DNA from: a bacterium
Lineage (GTDB): Bacteria; Fidelibacterota; Marinisomatia; Marinisomatales; JAHJCW01
Assembly: GCA_028282845.1 (NCBI GenBank)
Contig: JANQGY010000010.1
Span: 35,929-99,928, forward strand
Direction of reading: 5' to 3'
DNA: 64,000 bases
Shown here: positions 1-9,504 of the stretch, in pieces
Numbering within the stretch: the first letter of the stretch is position 1
How the letters are laid out: each line of letters starts with the position of its first letter
Made by a program: the position numbers and the translations under genes
The notes under the pieces: generated by a model
The model's input: the letters and a program-made list of their open reading frames with translations, nothing else
Told to the model about the DNA's origin: nothing
The model's database searches: none

Positions 1-1734
1 GTTTTTGAAGGTGAATATTATACTCCATTTGTTCAGCAGGCATCAATTGAACCACACATTACATTGACATGGTTTGACGAAAATGACCGTCTTGTAATCA
101 GAACTGCCACACAGGTTCCGTTTCATGTTCGTAGAATAGTATCAGATGTGCTTGATTATCCAATATCAAAAATTCGCGTAATTAAACCGCGGATTGGAGG
201 TGGCTTTGGCGGAAAACAGGAAATTTTAAATGAGGAGATTTGTGCAGCGGTTACTATGCGTACAGGACGCCCTGCTAGAATTGAATATACCCGCGAAGAG
301 GAATTCTATGCCGCCCGCGCCCGTCATCCACAAAGAATAAAACTAAAGATCGGCACGGATAAGAACGGCAGACTACAGGCGATTGACATGGATATTCTTG
401 AAAATAGCGGTGCTTACGGCGCCCATGCTCTGACCGTAATGTCGGTTACCGCACAAAAATCATTGTCATTATACAGATGTCAAAATATAAAATTGGAAGG
501 TAACGCCGTTTATACCAATTTGCCGATCGCCGGAGCTTATCGTGGCTATGGCTCACCGCAAGGCTTTTGGGCTTTGGAATCGATGATGGACGAGATTGCC
601 TCCGCATTGGCTATTGATCCAATCGAATTGCGTAAGATCAATCATGTACAGGTTGGTGATGATATTCCAATTGCCAAAATACTTGGCGAGGGCGGTGAAG
701 GACATCCGATGACAGTACGCTCAATGGGTTTGGATGACTGCCTTGAAGAAGGTAAGAAATTGATCGAATGGGATAAAATCCGCAATTTGAAGCAGGAAGG
801 GCATATCCGGCGCGGCGTTGGTCTGGCAACGGTCGGTCAGGGATCAGGTATTCCCGGCATAGATATGGGATCAGCCTTCATTAAAATGAATGAAGATGCT
901 AGTTTCAATTTGTTAGTCGGAGCTACCGATCTAGGAACCGGTTCGGACACAATGTTAGCCCAAATTGCTGCCGAAGTGCTTGAAGTAGCAGTTGAAAAAA
1001 TAATTGTATATTCAAGTGATACAGACTTTACACCATTTGACACCGGTGCTTATGCCAGTAGTACAACCTATATTTCAGGCTCGGCAGTCAAGAAAGCTGC
1101 TGAAAAAGTCAAAGCACAAATATTGGACATCGGCAAGAAAATTCTCGGTGTTGAAAAGGCCGAGATTAGCGGAGGAAAAGTCATCGCCGCAGGCGGGAAA
1201 AGTATTACATATCAGGAAATCTGTACGAAAGCATTTTATACCGATGAACAACAGCAGATTATGGCGGAGGCATCGCACATGAGTTATGACTCTCCCTCGC
1301 CCTATAATGCCACGTTTGCCGATGTGAGCGTGGACACTGAGACCGGAATTGTGCGGGTGAACAAAGTGGTGTCGGTGACAGATGCCGGACAGGTAATTAA
1401 TCCGCAGATGAGCGAGGGACAAGTGGAAGGTGCTATACCGCAATCGCTTGGAATGGCTTTATCCGAATATATGATCTTTGATGAGAAAGGCGCCCCGCTC
1501 AATACTAACTTTTATGATTATCATATTTATACGGCAATTGACATGCCGGAAATCGTGGCTAAATTTGTAAATAGTCACGAACCTACCGGACCTTATGGCG
1601 CCAAAGCTGTTGCTGAAATTCCGATCAACGGTCCTGCTCCGGCGGTAGCCAATGCAATTTTCAATGCCGTTGGTGTGCGGATCAGAGAATGTCCGATTAC
1701 ACCTGAGAAGATTTTGAAGAAATTGACTATATAA
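1..1734 (+). CDS. Xanthine dehydrogenase family, molybdopterin-binding subunit (5' partial)
   Basis: The reading frame is open from the first base of the window, so the gene starts upstream and only its last 577 codons are present. The product belongs to the xanthine dehydrogenase/aldehyde oxidase large-subunit family, which hydroxylates purines, aldehydes or N-heterocycles using a molybdenum cofactor. Visible signatures are the cofactor loop GGGFGGK near the start, the AYRGYGSPQG segment, and near the C-terminus GAKAVAEIP, whose glutamate aligns with the catalytic base of the family. Small FeS and FAD subunits are not in view and may lie upstream. The substrate cannot be told. A fragment of a second, diverged copy of the 3' end lies at 2802-2909. 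Confidence 0.9.
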   Translation, partial: VFEGEYYTPFVQQASIEPHITLTWFDENDRLVIRTATQVPFHVRRIVSDVLDYPISKIRVIKPRIGGGFGGKQEILNEEICAAVTMRTGRPARIEYTREEEFYAARARHPQRIKLKIGTDKNGRLQAIDMDILENSGAYGAHALTVMSVTAQKSLSLYRCQNIKLEGNAVYTNLPIAGAYRGYGSPQGFWALESMMDEIASALAIDPIELRKINHVQVGDDIPIAKILGEGGEGHPMTVRSMGLDDCLEEGKKLIEWDKIRNLKQEGHIRRGVGLATVGQGSGIPGIDMGSAFIKMNEDASFNLLVGATDLGTGSDTMLAQIAAEVLEVAVEKIIVYSSDTDFTPFDTGAYASSTTYISGSAVKKAAEKVKAQILDIGKKILGVEKAEISGGKVIAAGGKSITYQEICTKAFYTDEQQQIMAEASHMSYDSPSPYNATFADVSVDTETGIVRVNKVVSVTDAGQVINPQMSEGQVEGAIPQSLGMALSEYMIFDEKGAPLNTNFYDYHIYTAIDMPEIVAKFVNSHEPTGPYGAKAVAEIPINGPAPAVANAIFNAVGVRIRECPITPEKILKKLTI

Positions 1735-1784
1735 TATTGCAGATTGAATAATTTTTTAGCATTTGTTAAACTAAAATAAAAGAG

Positions 1785-2471
1785 ATGAAAATGAAGAAAC
1801 TAATATTAATATCTACAATATGTTTATTAATGATAAGTTGTAGCAAACAAAAATATCCTGATAGCTATGGTGTGTATACTACTAATGGTACACAGCGTGT
1901 GGAAAGACGCGACATTAATGATAATTTTGTTAGTGGAGTTGATTTTTATAATCAACCAAATATTACGGATAATAATTCAGTATCCTTGTGGTTTTATGAT
2001 CCCAAAATTGTACCAACAGAACTAAATTTTGGTCATATTTCTAACTATAACCATGTGGAAAATCTTGCATTTAAAGTAAAACCAATTGAAGATAGATCAG
2101 GATTGTACAAAATCGATATTGTAGACAATTTGATGGATGGTATCTATTTTTTATACCCAATTAATTATCAATCAAGTTCCATACCCGATATTCAATGGCC
2201 ATTAGTAGTTGGCAATAGAATAAGTAAAGATAAATATAAAGAGCAAATTATTGATAAATGGAAGAGTAGAGATTCAGGAGAACTAACGTTTAATGATAAT
2301 GGCACATTAATCGCTGATGAAGAAGTATTAAAGTTTAGGTTTATGAATGATGAACTATTTATTATAAAGTCGTCTGAACACAACAGTCAAACTGCAAAAA
2401 TTTTGTTTATGACTGAAAATATAATGATATTATTAATAGGGGGGGAGTATATCGAGATAGTTGAAAGATAA
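1785..2471 (+). CDS. Hypothetical lipoprotein
   Basis: This is a 228-residue protein with a lipoprotein signal peptide: a lysine-rich start, a hydrophobic stretch and the lipobox LMISC at about residues 15-19. It is therefore probably membrane-anchored on the periplasmic side or in the outer membrane. The rest is AT-rich, rich in Asn, Ile and Asp, and I recognise no domain. A second in-frame ATG lies two codons downstream (1791) and could be the true start. It sits alone between the molybdenum hydroxylase gene and a gene-fragment scar, which suggests accessory DNA. Confidence 0.7.
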   Translation: MKMKKLILISTICLLMISCSKQKYPDSYGVYTTNGTQRVERRDINDNFVSGVDFYNQPNITDNNSVSLWFYDPKIVPTELNFGHISNYNHVENLAFKVKPIEDRSGLYKIDIVDNLMDGIYFLYPINYQSSSIPDIQWPLVVGNRISKDKYKEQIIDKWKSRDSGELTFNDNGTLIADEEVLKFRFMNDELFIIKSSEHNSQTAKILFMTENIMILLIGGEYIEIVER

Positions 2472-2549
2472 TAAGCATACTATTTAAATCTAAAAATTGA
2501 TCTTTTTATATGAGAACCTGCTTCAACCGCGGAAAAGAAGGTGATTAAT

Positions 2550-2633
2550 ATGAAAACCCTCGTCGTTGGCGCCTCCGGAGCAATTGGTGGGTGTTTGGAG
2601 AACATTGTCGGAATCGCTGATTTATATGATTAA
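2550..2633 (+). pseudogene. N-terminal fragment of an NAD(P)-binding Rossmann (SDR/epimerase-like) gene
   Basis: A 27-codon frame begins MKTLVVGASGAIGG, the typical first beta strand and glycine-rich dinucleotide loop of NAD(P)H-binding reductases and epimerases. It then runs into unrelated sequence and a stop. A purine-rich ribosome site (GGAAAAGAAGG) precedes the ATG. The remaining 200 or more residues of such an enzyme are missing, so I read it as a broken gene start left by a deletion or recombination. Confidence 0.55.
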
Positions 2634-2801
2634 AAACCAAGCAAACCCTGCCAATTTGTTTCGTCGAAGCTATTAACAACCGATGGAAGAAAACACTTCG
2701 AACTATTAACAGCGGAATTACTGTTCGATTCTGCTGAAAAATTACAATAATATTTGGATATAGTGTTAATTAAAATTAACAAATTAATAAATGAAAGATT
2801 T

Positions 2802-2909
2802 CCTGCTCCTGCTGTGGCCAATGCAATTTTTAATGCTGTTGGAGTACAGATCAGGAAATTGCCGATCACACCGGAGAAAGTTTTAAAGGGAATTCAGAAT
2901 AATGAATAG
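2802..2909 (+). pseudogene. C-terminal remnant of a second xanthine dehydrogenase large-subunit gene
   Basis: The frame from 2802 to the TAG at 2907-2909 encodes PAPAVANAIFNAVGV and continues to PITPEKVLKG. This matches the last 30 or so residues of the gene ending at 1734, with mostly synonymous third-position differences. It is therefore a diverged paralogue rather than a recent copy. Everything upstream of this tail is gone. The next gene starts at 2902 inside the tail, which suggests it was once translationally coupled to the lost xdh gene. Confidence 0.75.
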
Positions 2910-3243
2910 GGTAATACTTATATCATTATTACTCTCCGCTTGCACAACAACACCATCAATATTAAATAATGATAATCCACTAAAGATTATTAAATCAGGG
3001 ACAATATTTACTCAAGCAGAAATAATAAACTTTGATCCAAATAAATGCGCATGTTGTTGGGGATGGCTAATTAAAGTTGAAAATGATACAATCAAATCCC
3101 CCGATAATAAAATTGCTAAAGTAGTTGGTTTTGAGATTAGATCACCCGTATTAGTTGATATTGAGATTGGTATCCTTGATCTAAATTGCTCCAAAAGAAA
3201 ATATGGATACTATTCTATCAATAGTATAAGACTTTCGGATTAA
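2902..3243 (+). CDS. Small hypothetical lipoprotein with CxCC motif
   Basis: The 113-residue product has a short lipoprotein signal peptide with the lipobox LLSAC. The mature part contains CACCWGW around residue 50 and a further cysteine (DLNC) near the end, so metal or disulfide chemistry is possible but unproven. The ATG overlaps the end of the xdh remnant by eight bases. I do not recognise the family. Confidence 0.6.
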   Translation: MNRVILISLLLSACTTTPSILNNDNPLKIIKSGTIFTQAEIINFDPNKCACCWGWLIKVENDTIKSPDNKIAKVVGFEIRSPVLVDIEIGILDLNCSKRKYGYYSINSIRLSD

Positions 3244-3332
3244 ATCAGCCTTAATACATTTATACTGTAGTAATAACTACACTTTATCAATATTTCCTTA
3301 TTAAATTCAGTCAGCATTAATAATATCAATAA

Positions 3333-3692
3333 ATGAAAAAAGTAATATCCATATTCACTTTAACCGTACTAATGAGTTTTTATGCAGTATCGTTATTTGT
3401 ACATGAGAACTGCGGAATGCTGCGAAAGTCCAAAACAGCAACACATTGCGGCATGGAGATGTCCGCGATGAATTGCTGCGGAGATGCAAAGGAATGCGTA
3501 ACAGTTGTTATCCATCCGGTTTCTTCCGCGCCACTAAACAAGGTGGAAGTTCAAAAAGATATTACTATTGACATCATAATTGATCAAACTGTTAGTTTTG
3601 CATTTGATGTAGAATTCCAAACTATTGAATATACCAATAATCTATCGCCGCCCGACATTTATTTGGGCTTTCAGACCCCTCTCTTAGTTTAG
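3333..3692 (+). CDS. Small Cys/His-rich exported protein, first gene of copper efflux operon
   Basis: The 119-residue protein has an N-terminal hydrophobic segment (about residues 4-22). It then has a Cys/His/Met cluster (ENCGM, THCGMEM, NCCGDAKEC at residues 28-55) and a C-terminal NNLSPPDIYLG. This arrangement resembles small HYC/CC/PP-type proteins found next to metal efflux genes in Bacteroidota, though the family match is from memory only. The cluster is well suited to bind Cu(I) or Ag(I). It is the first gene of the run that leads into the TolC/adaptor/CusA genes. Confidence 0.6.
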   Translation: MKKVISIFTLTVLMSFYAVSLFVHENCGMLRKSKTATHCGMEMSAMNCCGDAKECVTVVIHPVSSAPLNKVEVQKDITIDIIIDQTVSFAFDVEFQTIEYTNNLSPPDIYLGFQTPLLV

Positions 3693-3782
3693 ACAACTCC
3701 CCTACTTATTAATCCCTTTTCATGGGGAAAGTGCATCCATTTGTTTGGATGCAATAATTAATTATTTATCGTATGGAGTTGT
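3693..3782 (+). promoter_or_regulatory. Candidate structured leader before the TolC-family gene
   Basis: Three nested complementarities fill this spacer. ACAACTCC (3693-3700) pairs with GGAGTTGT (3775-3782). CTTTTC (3716-3721) pairs with GGAAAG (3726-3731). GCATCCA (3733-3739) pairs with TGGATGC (3746-3752). Together they would form a three-way junction whose closing helix covers the GGAG ribosome site of the gene at 3787. That could control translation of the pump genes. The pairings are seen directly; the function is inferred. Confidence 0.4.
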
Positions 3783-3786
3783 TTAA

Positions 3787-5028
3787 ATGAAATTTTACAA
3801 AAATATATTAATTGTGTTGGCGGTGATAATAAACATAGGATTCGCCCAACATCTTGGAAATTTAGAAGATTTGCTTGAGACAAATCTTCAAGTACAAGCT
3901 GCAAAAAAAGCATACGAATCAGCAAAATTAAATATTAAAGCCACCGGTACTTTACCGGATCCCATGGTGGAAGCATCATTTAGTATTGATCCAATAGAGA
4001 CTAGAAATGGTCCGATTGAGAATCAAATTATGGTCGGACAAAAATTTCCGCTATGGGGGAAGCTAAAAAAAGAGCGAAGTATTCAAAAATTAAATGCTGA
4101 GATTAGTCGCATTAATTATAATAATATAAGAATACAGGTCGCTTTTCTACTGAGAAAATATCTTGCTGAATATTATAAGCATGATACTTCGCTTCGGATT
4201 TTAAATGAATATTTAGATGAAATAGAGACTTTTACTTCGATCACGCGCAGTCAATACGCTAACGGAATAAGTAAAACGATGCACCCAATTTTAAAGCTAC
4301 AGATTGAACAATCTATTCTACGTACACAAATCAATAATACTGAAAGCTTATTGGCAGAAGTTGTTGAAGAATTGGAGACATTGTTTAATGATCATTTCTC
4401 TATTAATACAATTAATACTGAATTGAAAGACATCAGTCGGTTTAATGATGAGCAATGGATTGAAATTACAAGGCAGTATAATCCGCAATTCTTGACTGCG
4501 CAAACAAATCTTGCCATAGCGCAACAAAAACATCAGCTGACTAAACTGCAGAATTTTCCTGATTTGACTGCGGGAGTTACCTATTCAGTTATTGGACCAA
4601 CCGATTTAGGTGGAGCTGTCACCTCAGGACAGGATGCCATGGGTGTTAAGATCGGATTTAATATTCCACTTTGGTTTAATAAAAATAGAGCAAGAGTAAA
4701 CTCGGCTTCACTCAGTATTGACCGACAAGAAACCTTATTAGAAGATACATGGAATAATATTGAAGCTGATTTGAAATCAATCCTAACCGAGCTTGACGCA
4801 ATTGATCAAAACATCAAACTTTACTCGGAAAAAATACTTGACGGTTCTGAACAAATGCTCAATTCAGCTTACTCAGCATACGAAGTTGGTAATCTTGATT
4901 ATTTGGATCTTTTAGATAGTATTCGTCTGAATTTTAAATCAAGGATTGAATTCGAGCATCTTATGGCGAAACAAAAAAGATTGAAAGCCAATCTGCTAAA
5001 AACGGCAGGATTAATATCCCTTGATTAG
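3787..5028 (+). CDS. TolC-family outer membrane efflux protein (CusC/CzcC-like)
   Basis: The 413-residue protein has a signal peptide ending near AQ at residues 20-21. It has the long-helix, low-complexity pattern of the TolC/OEP family in two repeats, with the usual NIPLWFNKNRA segment in the second. It should form the outer-membrane channel of the tripartite heavy-metal pump encoded directly downstream (9 bp to the adaptor gene). GGAG lies at 3775, just upstream of the ATG. Confidence 0.88.
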   Translation: MKFYKNILIVLAVIINIGFAQHLGNLEDLLETNLQVQAAKKAYESAKLNIKATGTLPDPMVEASFSIDPIETRNGPIENQIMVGQKFPLWGKLKKERSIQKLNAEISRINYNNIRIQVAFLLRKYLAEYYKHDTSLRILNEYLDEIETFTSITRSQYANGISKTMHPILKLQIEQSILRTQINNTESLLAEVVEELETLFNDHFSINTINTELKDISRFNDEQWIEITRQYNPQFLTAQTNLAIAQQKHQLTKLQNFPDLTAGVTYSVIGPTDLGGAVTSGQDAMGVKIGFNIPLWFNKNRARVNSASLSIDRQETLLEDTWNNIEADLKSILTELDAIDQNIKLYSEKILDGSEQMLNSAYSAYEVGNLDYLDLLDSIRLNFKSRIEFEHLMAKQKRLKANLLKTAGLISLD

Positions 5029-5037
5029 GAGGAAAAA

Positions 5038-6294
5038 ATGAAAAATTATATTAAACTAATTCTACTTATCATAATTGCAGTTCTTTCAATGCCTATCATA
5101 GAATGTGCATCAACAGAGAAAAATGATAACGCAAATTCTGAACATTCGGATGAATTATATACCTGTGGAATGCACCCCAATGTTGTGCAGAAAGGACCCG
5201 GGACTTGTCCAATATGTGGGATGTATCTTACTCCGCTAAACAGTTCTACTGAAGAAAATTCTGATGGTTCAATCAAGATAGATCCGGTTACAGTTCAGAA
5301 TATCGGTGTACGCACAGAAACTATTGAAAGACGTGATATTATTCAACATATCCGAGCTTTTGGTAAAGTGGAATATGATGAGTCACAAATAGGATTAGTA
5401 CAGACAAAATTTAACGGTTGGGTAGAAAAACTGTATTTCAATACTACAGGACAAGCAGTAAAAAAAGGAGATGTTTTGCTTGAGATTTACAGTCCAAAAC
5501 TTGTTACAACACAACAGGAATACTTAGAGTTATTGGACAAAGCGGAGGAAAATGAAGATGACGAAGATTTAAAGGCAAATTTGAAGGCAATACAAAATCG
5601 TTTAAGGAATTTTGATATTTCTGAGGATCAGATCAAAATGCTTGAAAAAGAACGAACTGTTTTTAGAACAATTAAGGTCACTTCACCTTTTGATGGAATT
5701 ATTGAAAGCAAACACGTTGAAAACGGGATGGAAGTCAAACCAAATATGAAGTTATACTCAATTTCAAATCTTGAGAATATATGGATAATTGTTGATATTT
5801 ATGAAAGTGATGCAGCATTAATCAAGCCGCGATTAATGGTAGATATTGAAACAGAAATGTTGCCGGGTAAGACCCTGCAGGGAGAAATAGATTATATATA
5901 TCCATATTTAAATGAGAAAACGCGAGCAATGCAAGCAAGAATAGTTATCCCAAATCGAGACCAAATGCTTAAGCCCGGTATGTTTGTCAATGTATATGTA
6001 CATGCTGAACCAGTAAAAAATGTGGTAGCAATACCGACTGAATCTGTGATATTCTCCGGCAATCGTAATCTAGTTTTCATAGATAAAGGAAATGGAGAAT
6101 ATGTCCCACATGATGTAACCATTGGAGTAGAAAGTCATGATGGTTATTTTGAAGTTAAGGAAGAGCTCAATGCCGGAGAGATTGTAGTTACCTCAGCACA
6201 ATTTTTAATGGACTCAGAAAGTAGAATACAAAAAAATATTGCTGAAATGACATCAAGCTCGAATACCACTGACCATTCGCAGCACAATCATTAG
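5038..6294 (+). CDS. RND efflux periplasmic adaptor with N-terminal heavy-metal-binding domain (CusB-like)
   Basis: This 418-residue membrane fusion protein follows a strong ribosome site (AGGAGG, 5027-5032). A signal peptide is followed by a heavy-metal-binding zinc-ribbon-like motif at about residues 40-65 (YTCGMHP then CPICGM). Next come the barrel-sandwich and helical-hairpin regions (GWVEKLYFNTTGQAVKKGD; LKANLKAIQNRL) and beta-barrel segments (LKPGMFVNVYV). The C-terminus is His-rich (DHSQHNH), a likely further metal site. It links the TolC channel to the CusA pump and may hand over Cu(I)/Ag(I). Confidence 0.9.
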   Translation: MKNYIKLILLIIIAVLSMPIIECASTEKNDNANSEHSDELYTCGMHPNVVQKGPGTCPICGMYLTPLNSSTEENSDGSIKIDPVTVQNIGVRTETIERRDIIQHIRAFGKVEYDESQIGLVQTKFNGWVEKLYFNTTGQAVKKGDVLLEIYSPKLVTTQQEYLELLDKAEENEDDEDLKANLKAIQNRLRNFDISEDQIKMLEKERTVFRTIKVTSPFDGIIESKHVENGMEVKPNMKLYSISNLENIWIIVDIYESDAALIKPRLMVDIETEMLPGKTLQGEIDYIYPYLNEKTRAMQARIVIPNRDQMLKPGMFVNVYVHAEPVKNVVAIPTESVIFSGNRNLVFIDKGNGEYVPHDVTIGVESHDGYFEVKEELNAGEIVVTSAQFLMDSESRIQKNIAEMTSSSNTTDHSQHNH

Positions 6295-6303
6295 AGAATA
6301 GCT

Positions 6304-9300
6304 ATGATAGAAAAAATTATAGAATGGTCAGTTGAGAATAGATTTCTTGTTATCTTGGCAACGATAGTGATTGCGGTTAGCGGAATTATTGCAATTTCTA
6401 CAACTCCGGTTGATGCAATACCTGATCTAAGCGATGTGCAGGTAATTATACAAACCGATCACATGGGGCAAGCTCCGCAAGTGATCGAAGATCAGATCAC
6501 TTATCCGCTTACGACTGCGATGCTTTCTGTACCCTATGCTAAATCAGTACGAGGATATTCGTTCTTTGGAGTATCATTTGTGTATATCATCTTTGAGGAC
6601 GGAACTGATATTTATTGGGCGCGCAGCCGAGTACTTGAATATCTAAATTTCGTTTCTGACCGATTGCCGAATGGTGTTACGCCAAAACTCGGTCCCGATG
6701 CAACAGGCGTTGGTTGGGTATATCAATATACCTTGGAAAGCAATCAACATGACTTGCAAGAGTTGAGATCAATACAGGATTTTTATCTAAAATATGAATT
6801 GATGAGCGTATCCGGTGTATCGGAAGTAGCAAGCATTGGCGGTTATGTCAAACAATATCAGGTGGAAGTTGATCCAAATAAATTGTTAGCCTACAATATT
6901 CCTTTAAATAAAGTGAAAATGGCAATCAAGCGGAGCAATAATGATGTAGGCGGCAGACTAATTGAAATGGCTGAAACAGAATTTATGGTTCGCGGGAAAG
7001 GTTATATTGAATCAATTGATGATTTAAAGAATATACCCTTATCCGTATCTCAAGACGGAATTCCTATTCTATTAAAAAATGTTGCAAAAATTCAAATTGG
7101 TCCGGAATTGCGACGCGGACTAACCGAGATAGATGGCGTTGGTGAAACAGTCGGTGGAATAATCGTGATGCGCTATGGCGAGAATGCATTGAAAGTGATA
7201 GAAAGCGTTAAGGAAAAATTGGAGGATCTCAAATCGGGTTTACCTGACGGAGTAACTATCAAAACAGTTTATGACCGCTCACAATTGATCGAGCGCGCCA
7301 TAGATAATTTAAAATTTAAAATAACGGAAGAAAGCTTAATCGTTGCAATTGTACTGATCATTTTCCTTTTGCATTTTCGTAGTTCATTAGTTGCAATTAT
7401 CACCCTTCCGCTTGGGATGTTTATTGCATTTCTTATTATGCGCTATCAAGGGATAAATGCCAATATTATGTCACTCAGTGGAATTGCTATTGCAATCGGT
7501 GCTATGGTAGATGCTGTGATCGTAATGGTCGAGAATGCTCATAAACACATTGAAAAAGATGGAGAAAAAGTTGACAGTTGGCAGTTAATAATTAATGCAT
7601 CGAAAGAAGTGGGACCTGCCCTCTTCTATTCCCTATTGATTATAACCGTATCTTTTTTACCGGTATTTACTTTGCAGGCACAGGAAGGCCGCTTGTTCCG
7701 ACCATTAGCATTCACTAAAACCTACGCCATGGGTGCATCAGCAATTTTGGCGATCACTATTGTACCGGTATTGATGGGTTATTTCATTAAAGGTAAGATC
7801 CGCTCCGAGAGAGAAAATCCGCTCAGTCAATTTTTGATCAGAATTTATAGACCAATTATTGATTTTGTTCTGCGCTTCAGAATAAGCACAGTGGTTGCAG
7901 CAGCAATTATTGTGATTATAACAATAATTCCATTAAAGCGAATCGGATCGGAATTCATGCCGCCTTTGAATGAAGGTGATCTGTTATACATGCCGACAAC
8001 CGATCCCGGAATATCAATTGCCAAAGCTAAAGAATTACTTCAACAGACCGATAAGATTATTAAATCGTTTCCTGAAGTTGAAACCGTATTTGGAAAAGTT
8101 GGACGGGCGGAAACTGCGACCGACCCTGCTCCACTCAGCATGATAGAAACAACCATTACTCTGAAACATCAGGATGATTGGCACGATAGGGTATTTGAGA
8201 AAAGGTGGTTCTCAGAAATGGACCCGCCACAATGGCTGCGATCCGCACTAAATGTTGTTTGGCCGGAACACCGCAAAGTGAGTTTGGACGAATTGACCAA
8301 TGAACTTAACTCGGCTATTCAATTCCCCGGTTTGACCAACTCCTGGACAATGCCGATACGAACAAGAATTGACATGCTTAGTACGGGCATCAAAACTCCG
8401 GTCGGAATTAAAATAATGGGAACAGACTTGGATACACTCAATGCTTTAACGGCTGAAGTACAAACAATTGTTCAAAATTTGCCCGGAACGGCTAGTGCAT
8501 TTGCCGATAAAGTAACCGGCGGTAACTTTATTGATTTTGAGATAGACCGCTTGGCTGCCGCCCGCTATGGCTTAACCGTTGGTGATGTACAGGACATCAT
8601 TGTCTCGGCAATTGGCGGTATGAATGTTAGTTACACGGTTGAGGGATTGGAACGTTACCCGATTAATGTGCGTTATCAACGTGATTTCCGCGACAGCATT
8701 AACCAATTGAAGCGGGTACTAGTACCTACTCCAAGCGGTGCCCATATACCAATATCCTACGTAGCAGATATTTTTGTGCGAAAAGGTGCTCCCGTAATTA
8801 AAAGTGAGAATGCCCGCCGCACCGGATGGGTATATGTTGACATTAACAATATTGATGTTGGCACTTATGTTAAGAATGCCAAACAGGCGCTTGCAGAAGA
8901 ATTAAGATTACCGGTTGGTTACTCAATTGTTTGGAGCGGCCAATATGAATATATGGAACGCGCCAATCAACGTTTGAGCATTGTGATACCGGTTACACTG
9001 TTAATAATATTCTTATTATTATATTTTAATTTTAAGAATTTGACAGAAAGTCTAATCGTTATGCTTTCTCTGCCCTTTGCTTTGGTAGGTGGCATTTGGT
9101 TTATGTATCTGCTTGATTACAATATGAGCGTGGCAGTCGGCGTGGGATTCATCGCTTTGGCGGGGGTGGCAGCGGAAACCGGCGTGGTTATGTTGATCTA
9201 CTTGGACCAAGCCTATAAGCATCGCTTGCAGAGCGGAAAGATGAACAGCGCCAAGGATTTGTACAACGCAGTGATGGAGGGCGCAGTGGAACGGGTGCGA

Positions 9301-9504
9301 CCCAAACTGATGACAGTTACCACCACAATTTTCGGGCTGCTACCGATCCTGTCGGGGCATGGAACCGGTTCGCAGGTGATGAAACGCATCGCTGCACCAA
9401 TGGTGGGCGGTATGGTAACATCTACAATATTGACCTTGTTGGTGATACCTGCTATCTATTATTTTTGGAAAAGTATTGAATTAAATAAAGGAAAAGATAA
9501 ATGA
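6304..9504 (+). CDS. cusA: CusA-type heavy metal efflux RND pump
   Basis: The 1066-residue inner-membrane pump is close to E. coli CusA from memory, including PVDAIPDLSDVQVII, the proton-relay aspartate in GAMVDAVIVMVENAH (D403) and the GVGFIALAGVAAE segment. The three methionines that bind Cu(I)/Ag(I) in CusA (M573, M623, M672) appear here as M563 (LLYMP), M613 (LSMIETT) and M691 (RIDMLSTG). This supports monovalent rather than divalent metal export. The spacing between the last two is 78 residues instead of 49, because of an extra segment rich in Trp and charged residues (about 626-655). It overlaps the next gene by four bases (ATGA). Confidence 0.93.
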   Translation: MIEKIIEWSVENRFLVILATIVIAVSGIIAISTTPVDAIPDLSDVQVIIQTDHMGQAPQVIEDQITYPLTTAMLSVPYAKSVRGYSFFGVSFVYIIFEDGTDIYWARSRVLEYLNFVSDRLPNGVTPKLGPDATGVGWVYQYTLESNQHDLQELRSIQDFYLKYELMSVSGVSEVASIGGYVKQYQVEVDPNKLLAYNIPLNKVKMAIKRSNNDVGGRLIEMAETEFMVRGKGYIESIDDLKNIPLSVSQDGIPILLKNVAKIQIGPELRRGLTEIDGVGETVGGIIVMRYGENALKVIESVKEKLEDLKSGLPDGVTIKTVYDRSQLIERAIDNLKFKITEESLIVAIVLIIFLLHFRSSLVAIITLPLGMFIAFLIMRYQGINANIMSLSGIAIAIGAMVDAVIVMVENAHKHIEKDGEKVDSWQLIINASKEVGPALFYSLLIITVSFLPVFTLQAQEGRLFRPLAFTKTYAMGASAILAITIVPVLMGYFIKGKIRSERENPLSQFLIRIYRPIIDFVLRFRISTVVAAAIIVIITIIPLKRIGSEFMPPLNEGDLLYMPTTDPGISIAKAKELLQQTDKIIKSFPEVETVFGKVGRAETATDPAPLSMIETTITLKHQDDWHDRVFEKRWFSEMDPPQWLRSALNVVWPEHRKVSLDELTNELNSAIQFPGLTNSWTMPIRTRIDMLSTGIKTPVGIKIMGTDLDTLNALTAEVQTIVQNLPGTASAFADKVTGGNFIDFEIDRLAAARYGLTVGDVQDIIVSAIGGMNVSYTVEGLERYPINVRYQRDFRDSINQLKRVLVPTPSGAHIPISYVADIFVRKGAPVIKSENARRTGWVYVDINNIDVGTYVKNAKQALAEELRLPVGYSIVWSGQYEYMERANQRLSIVIPVTLLIIFLLLYFNFKNLTESLIVMLSLPFALVGGIWFMYLLDYNMSVAVGVGFIALAGVAAETGVVMLIYLDQAYKHRLQSGKMNSAKDLYNAVMEGAVERVRPKLMTVTTTIFGLLPILSGHGTGSQVMKRIAAPMVGGMVTSTILTLLVIPAIYYFWKSIELNKGKDK

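Noticed and set aside
1075..1443. A 122-codon open frame on the minus strand inside the xanthine dehydrogenase gene
   Set aside because: It lies wholly opposite a well-conserved gene, has no ribosome site and a composition typical of an antisense shadow.
2630..2869. A 79-codon minus-strand frame in the scar region
   Set aside because: It overlaps the xdh remnant, which is clearly coding in the plus direction, and has no protein signature.
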